The notes below the pieces were generated by a model that saw only the letters and a list, made by a program, of their open reading frames with translations, made no database searches and was not told where the DNA came from. From contig WPIO01000051.1 of assembly GCA_009760855.2 (NCBI GenBank), positions 2,409,501 to 2,473,500 on the forward strand: a stretch of DNA of 64,000 nucleotides, read 5' to 3'. Both the position numbers and the translations under genes were made by a program. How positions within the stretch are numbered: position 1 is the stretch's first letter; every line of letters starts with the position of its first letter. Positions 57,431 through 64,000 of this stretch are shown here, piece after piece. The stretch comes from Cristatella mucedo (lineage: Eukaryota > Bryozoa > Phylactolaemata > Cristatellidae).

Positions 57431-57714
57431 GCAGGGAAGCGATGACCAATAGGTAACGGCAAGCAATGTCTCGTGCTTAGACAAACTTGCAGAAGCCATG
57501 CTCGACTGTAGCGTGGGTTATAGAGAACAAACACTAGCTACTCTACTTAAATGACCGGCCTCTATAAATGGGCCGCCAGATGGTACACTTGTGCAAGCAT
57601 CAGTCTATTCTAACCAGGCCTAACGATGCATTAAAGTAGCGACAGACTCGCAGTCGCAGTCCAAATCGCTGCCGCAGGATCGGAAAGCTCACGCGGCCGG
57701 ACCTTTTATTAGCT

Positions 57715-57790
57715 GATAATGATTTATGAGCTGTCGGATGATGATGATTTATGATGATGATGATTTATGATGATGATTTACGAGCTGTCC
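57715..57790. repeat. GATGATTTAT-type tandem repeat
   Basis: Repeats of (gat)n-gatttat, flanked on both sides by gatttatgagctgtc or gatttacgagctgtc, suggesting duplication around the trinucleotide run. Confidence 0.85.
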
Positions 57791-58023
57791 GATCGAGCTC
57801 TCGATATCCAGCAGGAATCCCGAAATGGAAGTTCCCCTCTACATGCATTCATTTTGCCCAGGAGGGATTGCTCTGAACCCTGTTCTGGAAATATTGTCTA
57901 ACTTTCAATGCTATTCTTTATGATTCTAAATATAAGTACGTGCGTTTGGTCCTTTCTGTAAAGGAAACGACGACACGCTGCATCGTCTAGATAACGGCAG
58001 CCCGAGAGATTATTGTTAGCTCC

Positions 58024-58451
58024 TGAATAATAACCTATAGGAGCACGACACGTTCGTAATCAATAGTTTAAAATGTACACGCGGGCATCTGAAGCTATAG
58101 TTGGTCAGTTAAGCTTGATGTTTCGAACCAGTCAGCCTTGCTTTGGGCTCAAAGCTATCAAGTTGGACGCTTTGATTGTCGCTCCACAGATTTGGCTCAC
58201 TCTGGCCATCTAATAGACTGCTTAAGTGAAGGACGTGGCTTTTGTTGTATTAAGTATGGATGCTCTTGATTTCTCACGTGCTCTGCTACCATAGGCATAC
58301 GTTCGCGTATTACCATGGCACTTACGACTCGTTAGCAGCAGGCGCCGGCCGGACAAGTATTTTCACGTGTCTGCTAGGACTACTACCGTTATGTTCGCTG
58401 TTTGGTTGCAAATGATTTCAGTTCAGTAGCTGCGATCGTGCGCTCGTTACA
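58024..58451 (+). repeat. putative 5' long terminal repeat
   Basis: About 428 bp that aligns by eye over most of its length with 60387-60779: TGAATAATAACCTATAGG against TGAAATATAACTTATAGG at the start, gctctgctaccataggca against gctctagtaccatcggca in the middle, and aggactactaccgttatg against aggactaccgccgttacg near the end. It begins TG and ends CA. The next bases, tttggggccagcagcatag, resemble a tRNA primer-binding site. Confidence 0.6.
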
Positions 58452-60386
58452 TTTGGGGCCAGCAGCATAGGACACTTACCGAGGACCCTTAGCAGTCATT
58501 CTTCGCTAGTCTTATTTCTTGTGACTCTATTAGGGAACACTGTATCTGAAACACGAGTTTTGGTCTGGACGAGTACAAGACATGCACTGTTGGAGGATTT
58601 GAGAGCCTCAAAGCAAGGATTGGTTGCTTACTCTGCAAAAATGGGAAATCCATAAAGGCCCACAGCTCAAATCTGCAAAATCAAGAGCTACTCTGGAAAA
58701 ATTTGAGTAAATTGCAAATCAGTGCTGTGCCGAACTTGTGTGATTGAATTGTGGGAAAGTGCTGAACTTCCGTAAAAATTCGACGATAGGATTCGCAGGT
58801 ACTCAACATCTGACTGAATGGTGTTGTGCGTTTATTGATAGCATCATTACCCTGGATGTAGTTACGCGATAGCTGCAGCAATGGTTAGGGGCAGCGATAT
58901 TAGAACTAGAATCTACTGATGGCCTACATTCTGGTACGAGTGATGCACAAATTACGAAGGAGCAGGTAATTAGGTCTGCTGTAGACGGCAAAGGGAATGA
59001 AATTATACCTTTCAACGTAGGAAATGTCATTAGCGATACGGTGACCACTGTGGCAAAGGTGCAGCCCATCGTTAAGCCCCACGCATTGAAATCGGGAAAC
59101 CCGATATACGGCTGGGAAGCGAGAGCTTATGATTGTACCCGAATCGCAGAACTCGCTGCTGGTAAAGTGCCGGTACATTAGCCGAAACTGAAGATGCGAC
59201 GAATGGAGTGATCGTTCTTCTTGTGTCAGCTTTGTCCCCTGTGGAGCCCGAGACTGCTGTAACGTGCCTCGAGACCGCTGAGATGATTGACTACTTCTCT
59301 GATGCTGGATAAGCTACCTTGGTATTCCACGATCGTGCAGCTGATCGTGTCTATGGGGGAATCACGTGACTGACAAAACCTTTCGATACGTGCCCGGTTG
59401 AGGATCCAAGTTTCGACGACGTGAGAGCAATGATATGGCTACTTATGGCATGCCGAAGCTTTTCAATAACGGAGGTGACTGCTTTCTTATCTTTCGTGCT
59501 TTTTAGTTTCGACGATTTTTTTTCGCATTTCCTGCGAATCGGTAAATATCTTATTGTCAATGATTTGAGATACTTGCTGGCTACTTCTATAATTAATCAA
59601 CAAGCTTTGAATCTGATGTATGCAATGACGCGATCATTGCACACTTGCGTGCCAACCAATTTTGTACGGCTACGACCACACTAAGCAAACTGCATAAGGG
59701 CGAGTCGTGCAAGCCGATGAATTCGACTCTGCTGTGATTCTAAGTAAACGTATCTGCTAACTGCGTTTCGATAGTCTTCCAGCGCTTGTATGGTCAACTA
59801 AAAAATTCGCACGAAGTTGCGAATAATGCTCCACTGACTGTCTAGCTGAGCTGAGTTGATGGCAGATAAGACTAGATTGTTAAAAATGACTCCAGGGATG
59901 AGCCTAATAATTCGCAGTAGCAAGCGCTTGCAAAACAGGGCATTGAGGTGTGCTCCTCCTAGTGTTCTGTGCACTATTCATGTTTTAGTTTTGACAGCTT
60001 TGCAGCTCTCTGCTGAGACGGAGCCGAGGCTAAGAGCGCTAGTCTGTGAGCGAGCTCCGGCCAACCGAAGTTATGATGATGACCGAACTTCTGAAAAACC
60101 TAGGGTTTAGGCGGCGCATCGAAGCTCCGGTCTTTGTAGCTACAGCGGTCGGTGATGGGATGAAAAAGATGGTTACATCAACAGCTGCGAAGAAGGCATC
60201 TAAAAACTCTCAGTGGAAATTTTTGCTAGAGCCTAACGAGGGGTGAAGGCTAACGTGACACCTACCAGACCACAGGCTTCTTTTATTATCTCGGGGGAGG
60301 ATGGCTTTAATTTAAGCAGAGGGCAGTGAAGCAGTGCAACGCTACACCAGTTAGATCATGACAGCTGGATAGAATATTAGCGTTTA

Positions 60387-60779
60387 CTGAAATATAACTT
60401 ATAGGAATCGGATACGTCATGACCTATGATTTAGAAAGCATAGCAGGACGTCTGAGATAATAGTTGGTCTAGTTGTATTTCGTTCACAATATGATTGATG
60501 CTGTACAGATATAGCCCCTGTAGATATCGATTAGACCGCTCAGCGAAAGCGATATGGACTTGTTACATTAAGGTATGGAGGTTCTCGATTACCGTCACGC
60601 TCTAGTACCATCGGCACATCTGCATAGATGGAAATGGTGCAGCCCCTGCGACTCGCTAGCTGCAGATGAAAGCTCTGCACCGGTAATTTTCGCACGTCTG
60701 CAAGGACTACCGCCGTTACGTACGCTGTAATTTCGGCAAACACTCCTACTTCAGAGGCACATACCTCGCGTTTGTAATT
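60387..60779 (+). repeat. putative 3' long terminal repeat
   Basis: The direct partner of 58024-58451, with substitutions and small indels throughout. A purine-rich stretch (gcagagggcagtgaagcag, about 60318) lies some 50 bases upstream, further than a typical polypurine tract. Confidence 0.6.
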
Positions 60780-63282
60780 ATGTTGATTAAAGATGCAGTT
60801 ACGCGCATGCAAACTTTATGTACCTTAAACTTTATAGACTTATTTTTATTTACCATAATGTATATATTTCCCTAACTTGAACTATGTGTACTCCTTTATC
60901 TGGGTCTCAAAGGTTTCTTTCCCTAGGTCTGACCTTTGGGCTGTGTTATGCACAGAAGCTGTTATTCTTGCTGTTGTACATGTAGCTCGTGCTTCGCCTA
61001 TATGGGAACTATCTTGCACCGCGTAGTCATAATTTTGCAGGCTGTAGCAGCTACCTGCGTATGCGAGGCCGACTTTTATCAGCTGAAACTAAGAGGCAGC
61101 AGCAGGTGCAGGTCTATGGGGCAAAAGCGAAGTGCGGCGTCTAGTGGCGACTGGACCGTTCGCATGCAATTATTTGTGGAATGGTTAACTTTGAGCGGGG
61201 CAGCAAGGCCGGGTGTTCGTCGTATAGCGCTGCTGAAAGACATGTGAGGTTTTATGTGGAAAGCCAATCATGGCCAATTACTCGGCAAGACCTGACACTG
61301 TCAGCGTCCAAGCGCCCTGCAGATTCCACGCCGCTTGGTCGCGGTTGCAATAGCGGCTACTTATTAGTTCGGCTTGCAGTCAACGGGCGAACTTTGCTTC
61401 CGAATTAGTCTCGATAGCGATCTGCTGCACCTAAGGGGTTGACGTCACGTACGAGCCTCCCCCCCCGTGTGCTCCAACGTGTCGATAACTGCCCCAGGCT
61501 TCCGCTTCCTACTTACGAGCACCAAGACAGACAAGAAGAAGGAATCAAGAAGGAAGCAGCAGAGCACTGCCGCAGGAGGGGCGGGCGGCATGCCTCGGCC
61601 ACTTAGGACAATAATTGGCTGCCTGCTGGGCGCGACAACAAGAACGTCCTAGCCGTCACGTTGTAGCAGCCGGCCCGAGGCCTGCATCCTGCGTCCGCGA
61701 ACGAGCTCTTTAGGTGCAAGCACCTGCTCAAACGGCCAGCCATCGGGCAGCAGTTGCCTTGAAGTGCGGGAAGCAGCCCCGTGATTTCGGTAAAGAGGGC
61801 GAGTCGGCTGGCAATTGTTAGTAGCTGCTGCTTCGCTGTGCATGCAGCTGAGACCAGGAACACTGCCAGCAACCGCTGTTGAGGACTGACTAATTGAGGC
61901 AGGAGGGGGCAAAGTGGAACCTAACTCGCTCTAAACTTAGAAAATAGATGCATCGCCTCCCACAAGCTTTGCTTTCCATCTAAGGTTCACCTCTGTTAAC
62001 GTCTCTCTGATTGGTGTCGGATCTCGGCGGCCTCTTATCCGTCAACGCCAGCTTTTTGCTTCGAAGAGATAGTGTCCATGCATGTCCTGCTTGGTTGAGC
62101 GTCCGATTCTGGACCCGCTTGGGGACGCCTACTAAGAAGCTGCTGTGGCTGTTCCCTTATAGGCGCGATGAGCGCTAGTGGATCGGATCTAGTCGTGTGG
62201 AGCACTTTTTCTCTGTACGAGCCGACTGCCCGAATTTCATTCTCAACTGGCAGAAATTAGGGGCATGCGATGCAAAGCCAGGATATGGTAACCTCAACCT
62301 TTGATCTCTGGGTGGCCACTTACATTGGGCAGAGTGCCTCTGCTGTGCTGACGAAATAAAAACGATGTAGGGCTGCTCGTAGACTACTAATATTAGTGTG
62401 GGGTGGGGTAATGATACCTGTTTGTGAACAGCTTTTGCCCTCACGCAGGTACATTACACACTGTATTTGCTAACTTTAGTTAGCTTTTTGCTGTGCGTTT
62501 GGGGAACCAGCTCCAATCACTGGACTAAAAATAGGGGAGTGCATTTAAAAATACACTGAATTATAGCGATCTGGAAACTCGATGAGTATACGGTTCGCGT
62601 AAAATTATCACTGTCGTGACGGCTGAGTTTCTGGGACCTTATCCTCTGGCGTCGGGTCGTGAGCCTAGATCATTAGTACAGATCTGCAGCGTACAGAGAA
62701 GTTTTGTAGTACAGTTCCTATGATTTCGTGATCTCATGACCGCCGTGAGCATGCAAGTTAAATATTTGAATGACTTTACTGCGACATTGAAACATTGGCC
62801 CTACCGTGGCTCGGTGAACGTAGTCCTTTGCAACAGCATTTAGCTTCATACATCGCCGCAAATACTGCAAAGATCCTGTAATCACTCAGCAGAGTTTTTA
62901 TAAGCTATCAATCAAAGGCAGGAAGTAAGATCCAATCCAGAAGCTGGGTGTACATATCTGTTAACCACATGACAACGTGGGTCGTTAATGTTGATGTGAA
63001 ATTGAAAGTGCATCACTTTTAAGCAAGTCTTCGAAATCTAGATCGGTTATAAGAAAATGCTGTTAGATGCTTTCTGTTAACACGCTACCTTAGGCCGAGG
63101 TAGGATGCACCCTAAACATAGCTGTTGACTGTCTGAATACAGGTGGAATAAATCAACACGGCGGTCCCCTAATGGCGTCGTGTCGCGGATTCCGGACTCT
63201 GAGGCTCCTTTTTAGATATATGCTGGCACTAGATCCTTTTAATTGACACTAACCATAGTCAGGCGGCCCACAGCGCCCAAAG
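60780..63282. other. no gene recognised
   Basis: Mixed sequence. ORFs up to 103 codons with no domain recognised. CAG/GC-rich between 61.4 and 62.1 kb. Confidence 0.4.
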
Positions 63283-64000
63283 TAGTAATATTAATATTAT
63301 TATTACTACGTTTTATATAGCGCCCTTAGAGAACTCGATCCCTTTCTAGGCACTTTACATTTGCTGCAAAGGAAGCTCGATCGAATTGTGAGCGGTAGCA
63401 TCCTCAATAAACAATGAGAATAAAATGGTTAGGGTGGCATGCACAGGGTCAGCACGCAGGGTTAGTGGCAGCAAGTACAATTTCACCATGCCGCGTAAGC
63501 ACATAACGGATGAATCACAGGGACCCACTAAATGCTGTGATAAATAGACGATTTTTTAGTTTCTTTTTCAATGCGATCAAGTCAGGAGATGTCGTGACGA
63601 AAGTCGGGAGTGAGTTCCAGGCTTTGGGAGCATGCGAATTAAAGGCACGGTCTCCAAAGGATTTGAGGTTTGTACGAGGTATGGGTAAACAGTTAGATTC
63701 CGAAAAGCCGTTGGTATGATGCTTAGCCTGGTGGGGGAGTAGATCTAATAGGTAGGCTGGAGCCAAAAAGAGAAGGGACCTGAAACTGAGTGACAGAACC
63801 TTGAAGTCGGTGCGTTGCTTGACCGGGAGCCAGTGCAGGTCGGCAAGAAGTTTTGAGTTGTGGCAACCGCAAAGCTCACGACAGACAAGCCTAACTGCAT
63901 AGTTTTGCACCAGCTGTAAGCGCTTGAGTGCACCGGCTGTCAGACCAGCAAGCAGTGAGTTACAGAAGTCGAGGCGGTATGACAAAAATGCATGGATCAA
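63283..64000 (-). mobile_element. L2-like LINE: open reverse transcriptase C-terminus, 3' UTR and (ATT)n tail; 5' part beyond the window
   Basis: The minus-strand frame 64000-63515 has no stop until its end: LDFCNSLLAGLTAGALKRLQ, LVQNYAVRLVCRELCG, LADLHWLPVKQRTDFKVLSL, FRSLLFLAPAYLLDLLPHQA, DRAFNSHAPKAWNSLPTF and a C-terminus KKKLKNRLFITAFSGSL. These are the C-terminal blocks of L2/CR1-clade RTs, enzymes that copy the element at a nicked target. The 3' UTR (tgctgccactaaccctgcg), ttgcagcaaatgtaaagtgc, gggatcgagttctctaaggg and cgctatataaaacg follow, then ATT repeats to about 63283. The least decayed copy here. Confidence 0.88.

Larger units (their letters stand above)
55236..58023. other. no gene recognised
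   Basis: AT-rich between 55.6 and 56.4 kb. A short minus-strand F2 3'-end remnant (cacttagtcattgtggcttt) lies at about 56291-56316, and a minus-strand SINE-A/LINE tail remnant at 57362-57430. A GAT-rich repeat lies at 57715-57790. ORFs at 56395-56769 show no domain. Confidence 0.4.
58024..60779 (+). mobile_element. putative decayed LTR retrotransposon (about 2.75 kb)
   Basis: Two diverged direct repeats of about 400 bp bracket about 1.9 kb. The inner sequence starts with a primer-binding-site-like string. It holds only broken reading frames: one reads ILELESTDGLHSGTSDAQI, then AVDGKGNEIIPFNVGNVISD and IYGWEARAYDCTRIAELAAG, ending at 59180. No protease, RT, RNase H or integrase motif was recognised, so it is either an internally deleted or a non-autonomous element. 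No matching target-site duplication is evident. Confidence 0.5.

Noticed and set aside
1-64000. CRISPR arrays, bacterial operons, prophage or organellar DNA
   Set aside because: Tandem repeats present are contiguous minisatellites without spacers. No ribosome-binding-site-driven gene strings are seen, and introns and SINEs indicate nuclear animal DNA.

Overview
The window looks like nuclear DNA from an animal, most likely an invertebrate. It has one intron-rich gene with GT/AG introns, two families of tRNA-derived SINEs, decayed L2/CR1-like non-LTR retrotransposons and abundant microsatellites, with no operon-like packing of genes. The species cannot be named from what is visible. No bacterial, organellar, CRISPR or true tRNA/rRNA gene features were found.

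Positions 1-5125 (+ strand) carry the 3' part of one protein-coding gene that starts before the window. Nine exons, plus one possible 12-codon microexon, join with consistent intron phases into about 537 codons. The protein has a Ser-rich/acidic middle and a C-terminal HEAT/ARM-like helical region. It resembles the RIPOR (FAM65) family of Rho-interacting cell-polarity regulators. The terminal exon is not identified; two SINEs lie just downstream.

From about 5.2 kb to the end no further gene could be supported. The sequence is intergenic or deep intronic, made of: (i) SINE family A, whose 3' tail matches the 3' end of the local L2-like LINE; (ii) SINE family B with a different tail; (iii) L2-like LINE pieces (10.3-11.0, 13.5, 22.6, 34.0, 38.9, 45.2, 47.5 and 63.3-64.0 kb), the last with an open reverse-transcriptase C-terminus running off the window; (iv) a second CR1/L2-like family, here called F2 (1.6, 16.8-18.1, 26.3, 40.3, 42.7, 47.1, 54.0-55.2 kb); (v) a pair of about 400-bp direct repeats at 58.0 and 60.4 kb that look like the LTRs of a decayed LTR retrotransposon; (vi) long microsatellites, minisatellites and perfect hairpins. 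GC/CpG-rich blocks (about 31.0-32.5, 34.4-36.5, 37.6-38.9, 40.8-42.2, 43.1-44.2, 48.7-49.5 and 49.9-50.8 kb) alternate with AT-rich stretches. They produce long spurious ORFs but no recognisable domain.

I found no convincing new multi-gene system. The most informative signals are the SINE/LINE tail sharing, the SINE-in-SINE nesting, the conserved C-terminal extension of the F2 LINE, the LTR-like pair and the 108-bp perfect palindrome.
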